From CAKSQF01 sp051867925 (lineage in GTDB: Bacteria; Bacillota; Clostridia; Oscillospirales; CAG-272), in NCBI GenBank assembly GCA_051867925.1, contig JBJDZI010000130.1, positions 1 to 27,245 on the forward strand: a DNA stretch of 27,245 nt, written 5' to 3'. Position 1 is the stretch's first letter, and each line of letters opens with the position of its first letter. This document shows positions 6,345 to 15,221 of the stretch, one piece after another. The notes under the pieces were generated by a model, which searched no databases, was not told the DNA's origin, and was given only the letters and a program-made list of their open reading frames with translations. The position numbers were made by a program, and so were the translations under genes.

Positions 6345-8000
6345 TTACTTTGCAGGCTTGTAGCTGTCCTTCAGCGTAACCACGCGGTTGAAGGTTCCGG
6401 GATACTTGCTGTCCTTGCAGAAGTAGCCCATGCGCACGAACTGGAACTTATCGCCGTCTTTCGCATCGGCAACAGACAGTTCCGCCTTGGCGCCGGTGAG
6501 CTTCTTCAGCGAATCGGGATTCAGAAAATCGTTATAGGTGGAGCCTTCGGGCATATCGTTGAGGTTGGGGATAGTGAAGAGCTTATCGTAGAGCATCAGA
6601 TCCAAATCCACGCAATTTGTTGCAGATACCCAATGAATGGTACCCTTGATCTTGCGGTCGGTCGGATTGCCGTTGCCCACAGCCAAATCAGCGGTGCAAT
6701 GGATCGCCTTGATGTTGCCGTCTTCGTTTTTCTCCAATGAAGCAAACTTGATGATATACGCGCCCATCAGACGAACCTCTCCATCGGGCTTCAGACGGAA
6801 GAACTTGGGAGGAGGAACCTCCGCAAAGTCGGATGCCTCGATATACAACTCCTTGGTGAAGGGAACCTCTCGGGTGCCTGCCTCGGGATCGGTGGGGTTG
6901 TTGGAGACTGGGAAGTATTCCACCTTGTCCTCGGGATAGTTGTCGATGATGACCTTTACCGGCTCGGTTACACAGATCCGACGGGGTGCGGTGGTGTTCA
7001 GTTCCTCTCGGATGCAATGTTCCAGCAGTTCGATCTCCACAAGGCTGTCGGTCTTGGCGATGCCGGCGCGCTTGACGAAATCGAAGATGGCGGAAGGAGT
7101 ATAGCCGCGTCTGCGCAGACCGCACAGGGTGGGCATACGGGGATCGTCCCAGCCGTCTACCAGCGAAGTCTCTACCAGTTGACGAAGATACCGCTTGCTC
7201 ATTACGGTGTAGGTCATGTTCAGGCGGGCGAACTCTCTCTGCTTGGGTCTGGGATTGTTCAGTCCGCAGTTTTCCACAACCCAATCGTAGAGGGGACGGT
7301 GATTCTCAAACTCCAGCGAGCAGAGGGAATAGGTGATTCCTTCCAGACCGTCCTGAATGGGGTGAGCAAAGTCGTACATCGGATAGATGCACCATTTGTC
7401 CCCTTGACGGTGATGGTGCGCACGTACGATACGGTAGATGGCAGGGTCGCGCAGATTGATATTAGGCGATGCCATGTCGATCTTAGCGCGCAGAGTCTTA
7501 GAGCCGTCGGGGAACTCTCCGTTCTTCATCCGTTCGAACAGATCGAGATTCTCCTCCACGGAGCGATTTCTCCAGGGCGATTCCTTACCGGGCTGGGTCA
7601 GCGTACCGCGGTATTCGCTCATCTCTTCCTTGGACAGATCGCAAACGAATGCCTTGCCGTCCTTGATCAGCTGAACTGCCAGTTCATAGGTGTTATCAAA
7701 GTAATCAGAGCCGTAGAATACGCCGCCGTTGGGGATGGCACCCAGCCATTTCAGATCCTCATAGATGGAGTCAACGTATTCGGTATCTTCCTTGGTGGGG
7801 TTGGTGTCGTCGTAGCGGAGATTGAACAGACCGCCGTATTTCTTTGCGGTGCTGTAGTTGATATAAATGGCCTTTGCCGAACCGATGTGCAGATAGCCGT
7901 TGGGTTCAGGCGGAAAACGGGTGTGAACGGTATCGTGAACGCCTGCGGCGAGATCCTCGTCAATAATTTCGTGTATAAAGTTGCTTGCGATTTCTTCCAT
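6345..8000 (-). CDS. glnS: Glutaminyl-tRNA synthetase
   Basis: A 551-residue class Ic synthetase that charges tRNA-Gln with glutamine. The N-terminal Rossmann fold has the HIGH-type motif HIGS (38-41) in PPEPNGYLHIGSAKA, and the KMSKS-type loop is VMSKR (266-270). The C-terminal half has the two beta-barrel anticodon-binding domains typical of GlnRS. AAGGAGG lies before the start. It is the last gene of a minus-strand operon after gltX, with a 77-bp gap. Many Firmicutes lack GlnRS and make Gln-tRNA by the GatCAB amidation route, so a dedicated GlnRS here, with a tRNA-Gln in the same window, is informative. The presence or absence of gatCAB cannot be judged here. Confidence 0.95.
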   Translation of the reverse strand: MEEIASNFIHEIIDEDLAAGVHDTVHTRFPPEPNGYLHIGSAKAIYINYSTAKKYGGLFNLRYDDTNPTKEDTEYVDSIYEDLKWLGAIPNGGVFYGSDYFDNTYELAVQLIKDGKAFVCDLSKEEMSEYRGTLTQPGKESPWRNRSVEENLDLFERMKNGEFPDGSKTLRAKIDMASPNINLRDPAIYRIVRAHHHRQGDKWCIYPMYDFAHPIQDGLEGITYSLCSLEFENHRPLYDWVVENCGLNNPRPKQREFARLNMTYTVMSKRYLRQLVETSLVDGWDDPRMPTLCGLRRRGYTPSAIFDFVKRAGIAKTDSLVEIELLEHCIREELNTTAPRRICVTEPVKVIIDNYPEDKVEYFPVSNNPTDPEAGTREVPFTKELYIEASDFAEVPPPKFFRLKPDGEVRLMGAYIIKFASLEKNEDGNIKAIHCTADLAVGNGNPTDRKIKGTIHWVSATNCVDLDLMLYDKLFTIPNLNDMPEGSTYNDFLNPDSLKKLTGAKAELSVADAKDGDKFQFVRMGYFCKDSKYPGTFNRVVTLKDSYKPAK

Positions 8001-8077
8001 GGTAGAATCCTCCTTGTTTTATGTCCATGCTTCAAGCGGTAGAATGCGTTTTTGCTATGCCTGTCCGTCAAATTATT

Positions 8078-9745
8078 TTATATCCTGTTGATCTGTGCAT
8101 TCAGACGGGCGATGACTCTGTCGTAACCAATGATCTGCATAATTTCGTAAAGATCAGGGGAAGTCGTCTTGCCCGCAACCGCGATCCGCAGGAAGGTGCT
8201 GATGTCACCGACGTGTCCTTTGTAAGTCTCGGGAGCTGCCTTGTAGGCTTTGACTTCGGGAGCAAAGCCGAGACCCTCGGCGATGGATTTCAGTCCGTCA
8301 AACCACGCATTATTGTCCACAGAGGGATCGTAGGCATCGCGGAATGCGGTCAGTGCCGCTTTCACGTCCGCTTTGTCGAAATTCTCGGGATATGCGTCGG
8401 TCACGGCAAAATATTCGTCAAAGAAGAGGGAAACGTAAGGCTTTACGTCGCTCCAAACGGTGATGTCCTTGCGGGGCTTTTTGCCACCTCTGCCGATGGA
8501 GAGAATGCGAAGCGCGTAGGTTTCGTCTCTGCTGAAGACTTCCGCAAATGCGGGATCGTAAGAGTTCGCCCAATCCACGGTGTAATCGTAGACCGTTTTC
8601 GCACTCATGGCGGCAACGGTATTCTTGCTGACGTCATTAAGTTTATCAAAATCGAAGAGCGCACCGGAGGTGGACATCTTCTTAATGCTGAAGGGGAAAT
8701 CGGAGTAAGGAAGCGCGGGGTTCATCCGACGCCAATCCTCGTAGTTGGAGTTGAGCAGTGTCATCACATACTCGATGACGCTTTCGGGAGCGTAGCCCGT
8801 GACGCGATAATCGGAAAGTGCCGCGCCGTTGTCACGCTTGGACAGTTTTTTCTTGGAATTTCCCTCCATCTTCATCAGTTGAGCGATGTGCATATATTTG
8901 GGCATTCTGAAGCCAAGGTAGCGGAACAGCATGATGTGCTTGGCAAGAGAGGGCAACCATTCCTCGCCGCGGATGACGTGGGTGGTTCCCATCAGATGGT
9001 CATCCACCGCGTGCGCAAAGTGATAGGTGGGAATCCCATCGCTTTTCAGCAGAACGAAATCCTCATCGTTTTCGGGAATCTCCAGCTTGCCCTTGATCAG
9101 ATCGGTAAAGGGAGTTTTGCGACCGGGATCTCCGTCTGCCTTCAGACGGATCAGGAAGGGATGCCCCGCGGAAAGATGTGCTTCCACCTCTTCCAAAGTG
9201 ATGTCGCGGAGTTTCAGCATCGCTTCCTTTTGCTCGGTGGCATCGGCATGCCAGTCCTTGTTCTTGATCTCTGCCTTCTTATCCACCTGCGCCAGTGCTT
9301 CCAGCTCCTCGTCGGTGGTAAAGCAGGGATAAGCCTTGCCTTCCAGAACCAGTTGCTTAGCGAAGGTTTGGTAGATCTCCGCCCGCTGACTTTGGCGGTA
9401 GGGGCCGTAAGCGCCGTTGTCTCCCCCCATTACCGCGCCTTCGTCGAAGTGGATGTGGTAATAGGCCAGCGTATCGATCAGATCCTTTTCCGCGCCCTTC
9501 ACCTCACGCTTGGCATCGGTATCCTCGATGCGCAGGAAGAATACGCCGCCCGACTGGTGGGCAAGGCGCTCATTGACCAGCGCAGGGAAAAGGGTACCAA
9601 AGTGCATAAAGCCGGTAGGGCTGGGGGCAAGACGGGTGACTTTCGCTCCCTCGGGCAACTCTCTGGCGGGAAAGTCCGCCTCTACGTCTGCGGGGAGTTT
9701 TGTGATGTGGGGAAACAAAAGTTCACTGAGTTTTACAGTATCCAT
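8078..9745 (-). CDS. gltX: Glutamyl-tRNA synthetase
   Basis: A 555-residue class Ic synthetase. The motif RLAPSPTGFMHFGTLF holds the HIGH equivalent HFGT (48-51). The KMSKS equivalent is KKLSKRD (around 300-305). DDHLMGTTHVIRGEEW is the conserved GluRS core. The C-terminal alpha-helical anticodon-binding region follows; at 555 residues the protein is longer than the usual 480-500, with a clostridial-type C-terminal extension. The start has TTGAGG upstream. It lies between the MBL hydrolase (42-bp gap) and glnS in one transcription unit, so both synthetases for the Glu/Gln pair are co-expressed. With GlnRS present it need only make Glu-tRNA-Glu (inference). Confidence 0.95.
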   Translation of the reverse strand: MDTVKLSELLFPHITKLPADVEADFPARELPEGAKVTRLAPSPTGFMHFGTLFPALVNERLAHQSGGVFFLRIEDTDAKREVKGAEKDLIDTLAYYHIHFDEGAVMGGDNGAYGPYRQSQRAEIYQTFAKQLVLEGKAYPCFTTDEELEALAQVDKKAEIKNKDWHADATEQKEAMLKLRDITLEEVEAHLSAGHPFLIRLKADGDPGRKTPFTDLIKGKLEIPENDEDFVLLKSDGIPTYHFAHAVDDHLMGTTHVIRGEEWLPSLAKHIMLFRYLGFRMPKYMHIAQLMKMEGNSKKKLSKRDNGAALSDYRVTGYAPESVIEYVMTLLNSNYEDWRRMNPALPYSDFPFSIKKMSTSGALFDFDKLNDVSKNTVAAMSAKTVYDYTVDWANSYDPAFAEVFSRDETYALRILSIGRGGKKPRKDITVWSDVKPYVSLFFDEYFAVTDAYPENFDKADVKAALTAFRDAYDPSVDNNAWFDGLKSIAEGLGFAPEVKAYKAAPETYKGHVGDISTFLRIAVAGKTTSPDLYEIMQIIGYDRVIARLNAQINRI

Positions 9746-9787
9746 AATAACCTCAACAGTAATAATATTGTAGTTGATCGTATAGAT

Positions 9788-10396
9788 TTATTCACGAAGC
9801 AGTTCTGCCTCAATGGCGGTTTGTCCGCCGTGTCCGGGATACACATCCGTATCGGCGGGGAGTTCCCGAAGTCTCGACAGGGAAGCGATCAGATCCTTTT
9901 GACTGCCACCCCACAGATCGGTTCTGCCAAATCCATCTTGGAACAGCGTGTCTCCGGAAAACAGTACGCCGTCGATGAGATAGCATACCGAACCTCTGCT
10001 GTGACCGGGGGTCGACCAAACGGTGACCGAAAGTCCGGCGAGCGTAAGCTCCTGTCCGTCGGAAAGCGGGAGAAATTCGCGGATCGGCTCAAAGGGTTCG
10101 TCCGGGAAAAACAGATGGAGTCCGCATAGTATCGGATCGGACAGCATCGGTCCGTCGTCCGGGTGCAGATAAACGGGCACCTGCCGCTTCCTCAGAAGAT
10201 CCGGCAGACCGCAAATATGATCGAAATGCCCGTGAGTCAACAGAACGGCAGTTACAGAAAGATTTTGCGCCGTCAAATACCGTTCCAACCGCTCGGCATC
10301 GGTAGGATCAATGACGATCGCATCCCGTGCGTCTTCGGCGTGCAGAACATAAGTGTTGGCGTTCAAAATCCCGCCGGCAAAACAAGCAATCTGCAT
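9788..10396 (-). CDS. MBL-fold metallo-hydrolase, glyoxalase II-like
   Basis: A 202-residue metallo-beta-lactamase-fold enzyme. The dinuclear metal motif is THGHFDH (H55, H57, D59, H60), with H132 in TPGHSRGS, D149 in FSGDTLF and H189 in YPGHGG. This is the short hydroxyacylglutathione-hydrolase-like group (YcbL type), which hydrolyses thioesters, but the true substrate is not visible. The start is supported by AGGAGG. It is the first gene of the operon with gltX and glnS. The link to tRNA charging is not obvious. Confidence 0.88.
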   Translation of the reverse strand: MQIACFAGGILNANTYVLHAEDARDAIVIDPTDAERLERYLTAQNLSVTAVLLTHGHFDHICGLPDLLRKRQVPVYLHPDDGPMLSDPILCGLHLFFPDEPFEPIREFLPLSDGQELTLAGLSVTVWSTPGHSRGSVCYLIDGVLFSGDTLFQDGFGRTDLWGGSQKDLIASLSRLRELPADTDVYPGHGGQTAIEAELLRE

Positions 10397-10446
10397 AAAA
10401 CCTCCTATGAAACCGAAAAGTGTGGCAACGCTGTCTATAATATTTT

Positions 10447-10475
10447 ATTATAGCACAGAAACTTCGATTTGTCTA
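10447..10475 (-). promoter_or_regulatory. Promoter of the MBL-gltX-glnS operon
   Basis: On the minus strand: -35 TAGACA (10475-10470), 17-bp spacer, -10 TATAAT (10452-10447). Leader of about 45 nt. Confidence 0.75.
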
Positions 10476-10586
10476 CTGCTTTTTTAAAAAATCCCAACTT
10501 TCTCAAAACGCATGATGTCAGCCGGATTGCGAGGTTTGCGAATTGTTACGATTTCTTTCAAATATATTGTATTTTCAGAAAATCTA

Positions 10587-10615
10587 TTGACAAACGAATA
10601 TAAATAAGATAAAAT
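10587..10615 (+). promoter_or_regulatory. Promoter of the alpha-mannosidase gene
   Basis: -35 TTGACA (10587-10592), 17-bp spacer, -10 TAAAAT (10610-10615). The leader is about 85 nt and holds a hairpin CTCCGC/GCGGAG (10678-10695) whose last base is 1 nt from the ribosome binding site AGGAGGT (10697-10703). It could modulate initiation. Confidence 0.75.
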
Positions 10616-10708
10616 GCACCTGTGCGCTTTGTTTTGATAAATCGCGCCTAAGTCCATTATCAAGGCCGTTATCGGCGCTCCGCAAGGATGCGGAGTAGGA
10701 GGTCAGTT

Positions 10709-13700
10709 ATGTCCAAAGAAAACAAGAAAAAACTGTATGTGGTCTCGAACGCCCATCTGGACACCCAGTGGAACTGGACGATCCAGGACACCATTCGCGA
10801 CTCCATCAAGAACACCATGGAACAGAATTTTGAACTGTTCGAAAAGTATCCCCATTACCGTATGAATTTCGAGGGTGCATTCCGTTACAAGCTCATGAAG
10901 GAATACTACCCTAAGATGTACGAAAAAGTCAAGGAGTACGTCGCCGAAGGTCGCTGGAACGTAGCAGGCAGCCAATGGGATGCTTCCGATGCCAATGTCC
11001 CCTCGTCCGAGGCGTATATGCGTCAGATTCTGCTGGGCAACGGCTTTTTTGAAAAAGAGTTCGGTAAGAAGAGCAGTGATATTTTCCTGACCGACTGCTT
11101 CGGCTTCCGCTGGTCGCTCCCCTCCATTGCGGCGCACATGGGTCTGAACGGCTTCTCCACTCAGAAATTGGTCTGGGGTGTAGGCTCTCCCATTTACAAC
11201 GAAGACGGTACCACCAGAAAACCCATGCCCGAAAAGGATCAGCCTCGCATGGATCTCGGCAAATGGGTCGGTCCCGACGGAAACTATGTCATCGCCTCCT
11301 TGCTGGGCGGCAACTATACGCTTCACTTTGAATGGGATAAGGAAAAGCGCCCGATCCATGCACGTGAAGAGTATTTGAAGCAGATTGAACACAACGAAAA
11401 GTGGACCGGCGTTCCTGCCCGTATGATATACTACGGCGTTGGTGACTACGGCGGATCTCCTTCCGATGAATCGGCTCGCTATCTCAATGAGGCAGTGGAA
11501 CAGAACGGTGAAGACCAAGCCTTTGAAGTTGTATCCGCTTCCACCGATCAGATCATGAATGAGCTGACTCCCGAGCAGATTGCCAATCTGCCCGAATACA
11601 ACGAAGGACTTTTGATTCCTCACGGATACGGCGCGCTGACCTCTCATACCATCAACAAGCGTTGGAACCGTAAGAGCGAGCTTCTGGCTGACAGCACCGA
11701 GCGTGCCGCTTCCATCGCCGAATGGATGGGCAAAGCAAACTATCCCAAAGAGCGGATCGACGAAGCGTGGAAGACCTTCCTGTGGCACCAGTTCCACGAC
11801 GATCTGCCCGGAACCTCCATTCTGAACGCCTACGGATTCACCCACAACGATTTCGTGATCGCCCAGAATATACTGGCGGCTGAACTTGTCGCCTCCATGG
11901 ACGCCATCGTATCCGGGCTCAATACCAATGTAGAGGGAACTCCAGTTGTGGTTTATAACCCCGTATCGGTTTCCCGGACTGATCTGGCTGTAGCTGAAGT
12001 TGCTGTGAGCACGCCTTACGTTCGCGTATTTACTCCTTGCGGAAAGGAAATCCCCGCCCAGCTGGAAACGGTAGACGGCAAGACCGTGGTCAAGTTCGCC
12101 GTGAAGATGAAACCCGTCAGCGTATCGGTATTTGATGTTCGCGAGAGCAACGAGCCTTCTCCGTTGCAATCGCAGGTTTCTGCCACCGATCGCACCCTGC
12201 AAAACGGCAGATATACCGTTACTGTTAGCGAGCAGGGCGATATCGCTTCCGTAGTGGATCGCAGAAGCGGCAGGGAACTGCTTTCCGCTCCCGCCGGACT
12301 CACCGTGCGTCCCGACAACAACACCGTTTGGCCCTCTTGGGAAATCAAATACGATGATATTGCCATTGAACCTACCAAAGTCACCGAATGTCGCTCCATC
12401 GAGATCGTGGAAAGCGGTCCCGCATCGGTTGCGATCCGAGTGGTGAAGGCATACAAAGGCTCTACCTTTACCCAGACCATCCGTCTGGTGGCAGGATCCG
12501 ATGTGGTGGAAGTTGCCAGCGATGTGGATTGGTTCTGCCGCAAATCTATGCTCCAGGCAGAGTTCCCTCTAACCGTTTCTAACGAGATCGCAGAGTTTGA
12601 CCTGGGTTTGGGTGCGGACAAGGGAAAAAACACCAACTCCTTCCCCTATTTCCAGCACTGTGTCCATCAATGGGCAGATCTGACCGACGCGGACGGCAGC
12701 TACGGCGTTGCCATTCTGAACGACTGTAAGTACGGCATGGAAAAGCCCAATGATTCCACCCTCCGTCTGTCGCTGATCCACACCCCTCTGGGCGCGTTTA
12801 TGCCTGTCTCTGCGGAGGATTGGCAGGATATAGGCAAGAACCTCTTCCGCTACGGGATCGTCGGCCACGAAGGCTCCAGAGACGGCGTCAGTGCCGTTGC
12901 CACCGCCTTCAACCAGCCTCTGCTATCCTTCCTGCCCGTCAAGCATGATGGCGACAGCAAGGCTCTGTCTTTCGTCTCCTGCGACAACGATGCAGTTGTG
13001 ATCCGCGCTATCAAGAAGGAAGAAAAGGGCGACCGTCTGATCGTTCGCGTGCAGGAAACCGCAGGCAAGGCACAGCCCAACGTTTCGCTGACCTTTGCCG
13101 GTCAAATCCTGTCCGCTGTTGAGACCAACGGTTACGAGGATGAGATCAAAGCCGCCGATGCTGTCGGCAATCAGCTGACCTTCTCCATCGGCAAATACGC
13201 TCCCAAGACTTTTGCGATCACGCTGGATCATCCCGCTGTCGCCGCAAATCGCGAAACTGCCATTGCACTGCCTTACGACATCTGCACCACCTCTCCCGAT
13301 GGCGAACCCTCCAAGGGAGAAATCGCAGAGGGCATCTCCATTCCCGAAGAACTCTTTGAAGAGACCGCAAATTGTGGCGGCGTGACCTTCCATATGGGAG
13401 AAAAAGCAGGGAAGAATGCGGTCGTTTGTGCAGGACAAACCATAAAACTGCCCGCAAACACCAAAAAGATCGCCATCCTCGCCGCATCCCGCGACGGTGA
13501 CAAGACTGCGGTCTTTACTGCAGACTGCCGCAAAATTGCCGTCAGCGTGCAGGATTACAAAGAAAATGTAGGCGCTTGGGATATGATCGCCCGCGGTGAC
13601 TTCTGCAACATCAAGCGTGATGATATCGCAGTCACCTATACGCATACCCACAATGCCGACGGCAACCGTCTTTACCTCTTTGCGTACCTCTTCAAGTATG

Positions 13701-14494
13701 TTTTGGAGGTGGACGGAGCAGAAGCGATCACTCTGCCTGAAGATTCCGACATTTTGATCTTTGCCGCAACCGCATTTGAAAACGATTCGCTGAAGCCTGC
13801 AATGCCTCTGTACGATGTATGCAATACCGCAAATGCTGAACATAAACTGAAGGTTATTTCTGGCGATAAGGTGATCTCCGAATACTTTGCACCAAAGGGC
13901 GGAAAGATTCTGCTTCGCGCCGACGAACTGGGCGAGCAAGGTTTGTTTGATCACTGGAAAGGTGACGCAGCGGTGGTTAGTGCAGACGATGAGTACATCA
14001 TCGTTGAGATGGGAGACTCTGATGTCACCATGACTCCCGTATACAACGCTATCGGTGAGAACGTGATTCTGCATAAGCCTTGCAAAGCAAACGGTCAGAC
14101 GGGTGATGAGGAAAGTCCTGAAAAGGCACTCAACGGCTCCGACGAGGATAAGTGGTGTACCGAATGGGGCAAAGACCGTATGTGCTGGCTGGAAGTGGAT
14201 ATCGGCGATCCCACGTATATTGATAAGTGGATCGTCCGCCACGCAGGCAAATACGAGGGAAAGGATTGGAATACCTTTGACTTTGCGCTCCAATACCGTA
14301 CTTACGAAAACGAAGATTGGAAGTGCGCAGACGCCGTGGTAGCCAACACTGAGGATTTGACTTACCGTCAATTCAGTCCCGTAATGGCACGCTTCGTCAG
14401 ACTCCTGATCACGCTCCCGGGCAAACCTTCAGACGATGAGCAGTCTCACTACGCGAGAATTTATCAGTTCCAAGTTTACAAAGCCAACAACTAA
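10709..14494 (+). CDS. GH38 alpha-mannosidase with C-terminal surface-type modules
   Basis: A 1261-residue retaining alpha-mannosidase, glycoside hydrolase family 38. Catalytic residues are visible: zinc ligands H16 and D18 in SNAHLDTQWNW, the nucleophile D129 in TDCFGF, and H363-D364-D365 in FHDDLPGTS. The middle holds the family's alpha-helical and beta-sandwich domains. Around residues 1070-1113 is a short module ending in DVTMTPVYN, like divergent InlB-type B repeats. Residues from about 1115 form an F5/8 type C (CBM32-like) domain with ALNGSDEDKWCTEW and ARFVRLLI. The last two modules normally belong to secreted proteins, but the N-terminus (MSKENKKKLYVVSNAH) has no signal peptide and starts directly in the catalytic fold. 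The ATG at 10709 is chosen for AGGAGGT; an upstream in-frame ATG at 10688 lies in the leader hairpin. Monocistronic; likely N-glycan or mannan breakdown. Confidence 0.92.
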   Translation: MSKENKKKLYVVSNAHLDTQWNWTIQDTIRDSIKNTMEQNFELFEKYPHYRMNFEGAFRYKLMKEYYPKMYEKVKEYVAEGRWNVAGSQWDASDANVPSSEAYMRQILLGNGFFEKEFGKKSSDIFLTDCFGFRWSLPSIAAHMGLNGFSTQKLVWGVGSPIYNEDGTTRKPMPEKDQPRMDLGKWVGPDGNYVIASLLGGNYTLHFEWDKEKRPIHAREEYLKQIEHNEKWTGVPARMIYYGVGDYGGSPSDESARYLNEAVEQNGEDQAFEVVSASTDQIMNELTPEQIANLPEYNEGLLIPHGYGALTSHTINKRWNRKSELLADSTERAASIAEWMGKANYPKERIDEAWKTFLWHQFHDDLPGTSILNAYGFTHNDFVIAQNILAAELVASMDAIVSGLNTNVEGTPVVVYNPVSVSRTDLAVAEVAVSTPYVRVFTPCGKEIPAQLETVDGKTVVKFAVKMKPVSVSVFDVRESNEPSPLQSQVSATDRTLQNGRYTVTVSEQGDIASVVDRRSGRELLSAPAGLTVRPDNNTVWPSWEIKYDDIAIEPTKVTECRSIEIVESGPASVAIRVVKAYKGSTFTQTIRLVAGSDVVEVASDVDWFCRKSMLQAEFPLTVSNEIAEFDLGLGADKGKNTNSFPYFQHCVHQWADLTDADGSYGVAILNDCKYGMEKPNDSTLRLSLIHTPLGAFMPVSAEDWQDIGKNLFRYGIVGHEGSRDGVSAVATAFNQPLLSFLPVKHDGDSKALSFVSCDNDAVVIRAIKKEEKGDRLIVRVQETAGKAQPNVSLTFAGQILSAVETNGYEDEIKAADAVGNQLTFSIGKYAPKTFAITLDHPAVAANRETAIALPYDICTTSPDGEPSKGEIAEGISIPEELFEETANCGGVTFHMGEKAGKNAVVCAGQTIKLPANTKKIAILAASRDGDKTAVFTADCRKIAVSVQDYKENVGAWDMIARGDFCNIKRDDIAVTYTHTHNADGNRLYLFAYLFKYVLEVDGAEAITLPEDSDILIFAATAFENDSLKPAMPLYDVCNTANAEHKLKVISGDKVISEYFAPKGGKILLRADELGEQGLFDHWKGDAAVVSADDEYIIVEMGDSDVTMTPVYNAIGENVILHKPCKANGQTGDEESPEKALNGSDEDKWCTEWGKDRMCWLEVDIGDPTYIDKWIVRHAGKYEGKDWNTFDFALQYRTYENEDWKCADAVVANTEDLTYRQFSPVMARFVRLLITLPGKPSDDEQSHYARIYQFQVYKANN

Positions 14495-14501
14495 TCAAAC
14501 G

Positions 14502-14534
14502 ATCCCGATCATTCGACAGAGTGATCGGGATTTT
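14502..14534 (+). terminator. Terminator of the alpha-mannosidase gene
   Basis: 10-bp stem ATCCCGATCA (14502-14511)/TGATCGGGAT (14522-14531), then TTTC. It starts 7 bp after the stop codon. Confidence 0.85.
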
Positions 14535-14622
14535 CATTTTGAGCAAATTGAGCAAAAATCGTGAAAAGAGGATGAGGGGAGGTCTGGCAACTACGTAATT
14601 TTGTTCCTGTGAGACATACCCT

Positions 14623-14689
14623 CAATTATACCAAACGTCTCATTTTGTATCGAAGCCCCTGCTGAGGCGCGTAGCGCGCCCATGCCGGC
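14623..14689. repeat. Left terminal inverted repeat and core-like site
   Basis: Three blocks recur, inverted, at the right end: ATTTTGTA (14642-14649), GCCCCTGCTGAGGC (14655-14668) and GCCCATGCCGGC (14678-14689). Outside the proposed end, CAATTATACCAAA (14623-14635) mirrors ATTTTGTAT across a 6-bp spacer, giving an imperfect palindrome like a tyrosine-recombinase core site. Confidence 0.6.
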
Positions 14690-14718
14690 GCGACTCTGTC
14701 GGCTATGGTCGCACGATT

Positions 14719-14773
14719 ACGGACTGTTTCCTTTCGATCGCAATTCTACGAAAGGAGCAGTCCGTTTGTTTTT
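14719..14773 (+). terminator. Plus-strand hairpin-T terminator inside left end
   Basis: Stem ACGGACTG (14719-14726)/CAGTCCGT (14758-14765) continues, after a small bulge, as TCCTTTCG (14729-14736)/CGAAAGGA (14749-14756), followed by TTTGTTTTT. No gene inside the element lies upstream in the integrated form. In a circular form it would end transcripts that leave the int gene and cross the joined ends. Confidence 0.65.
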
Positions 14774-14780
14774 CCTGCGC

Positions 14781-14876
14781 AAAAAAACAGCTCCTCAGAT
14801 CTGAGGAGCTGTTACCCGCCCGACTCTACCGAGCCACGGACATCAGGAGCGGGTTTGATAGATCACTCTATCGCGC
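14781..14876 (-). ncRNA. Candidate small structured RNA
   Basis: A minus-strand transcript of about 96 nt is predicted between the promoter at 14883-14911 and an intrinsic terminator. It would fold into a 5' hairpin GATAGA/TCTATC (14873-14858), a stem ACCCGC/GCGGGT (14854-14849 with 14819-14814) around a smaller CCG/CGG hairpin, and a 14-bp perfect terminator stem (AACAGCTCCTCAGA and its complement, 14813-14786) with a seven-T tail. No open frame with a ribosome binding site lies within it. It is divergent from the 87-aa gene. A role as plasmid-style copy-control or regulatory RNA is inference; it matches no family I can name. Confidence 0.5.
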
Positions 14877-14882
14877 AGGAGT

Positions 14883-14911
14883 AGTCTACCAGACTTCCAA
14901 TCATAAATCAA
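14883..14911 (-). promoter_or_regulatory. Promoter of the candidate small RNA
   Basis: On the minus strand: -35 TTGATT (14911-14906), 17-bp spacer, -10 TAGACT (14888-14883). Predicted start near 14876. Confidence 0.55.
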
Positions 14912-14957
14912 GTATTTTTCGCAAAAGTTCATCAAAAGTTCACAAGGAGGTAACATT

Positions 14958-15221
14958 ATGGTCACAACTCCCGAAAAACTCGCATATGCCATCGTTGAAC
15001 GCGATCCCCACAAAGAACAGCGGTTCGCCGTGATTCTGGAACACGCCGACGGCTTTCGGCACCCGATCCGCCGATTTCGGACTCGCGCTGAGGCTGATCA
15101 GTATCGGTCTTCGATGATTGACCGCTGTTTGCATGGCTACGAGTTCGGCGGCATCTGGACTCCGTCTCAGCTGATACTGGCTACCGTGCGCGAGTGTACG
15201 GTCATTACCTGCTACAAATAA
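14958..15221 (+). CDS. Hypothetical 87-aa protein of the element
   Basis: A small soluble protein with no recognised domain. AAGGAGG (14944-14950) sets the ATG at 14958. It is rich in Arg, His and Glu (for example RFRTRAEADQYR), and an alpha/beta pattern is plausible. It has no signal peptide or TM segment. It is the first plus-strand gene of the element, downstream of the divergent small RNA. Two copies of AAAAGTTCA (from 14923 and 14934) lie directly upstream and could be a regulator site. The function is not visible; accessory replication or regulation is a guess from position only. Confidence 0.6.
   Translation: MVTTPEKLAYAIVERDPHKEQRFAVILEHADGFRHPIRRFRTRAEADQYRSSMIDRCLHGYEFGGIWTPSQLILATVRECTVITCYK

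Noticed and set aside
8021..10129. A 702-codon plus-strand frame opposite gltX
   Set aside because: It mirrors gltX and the MBL gene, which carry all catalytic motifs; the frame has no ribosome binding site and no family features.
10703..14371. Long minus-strand frames opposite the mannosidase gene
   Set aside because: They are shadows caused by codon bias of the GH38 gene; no start signals or domains.
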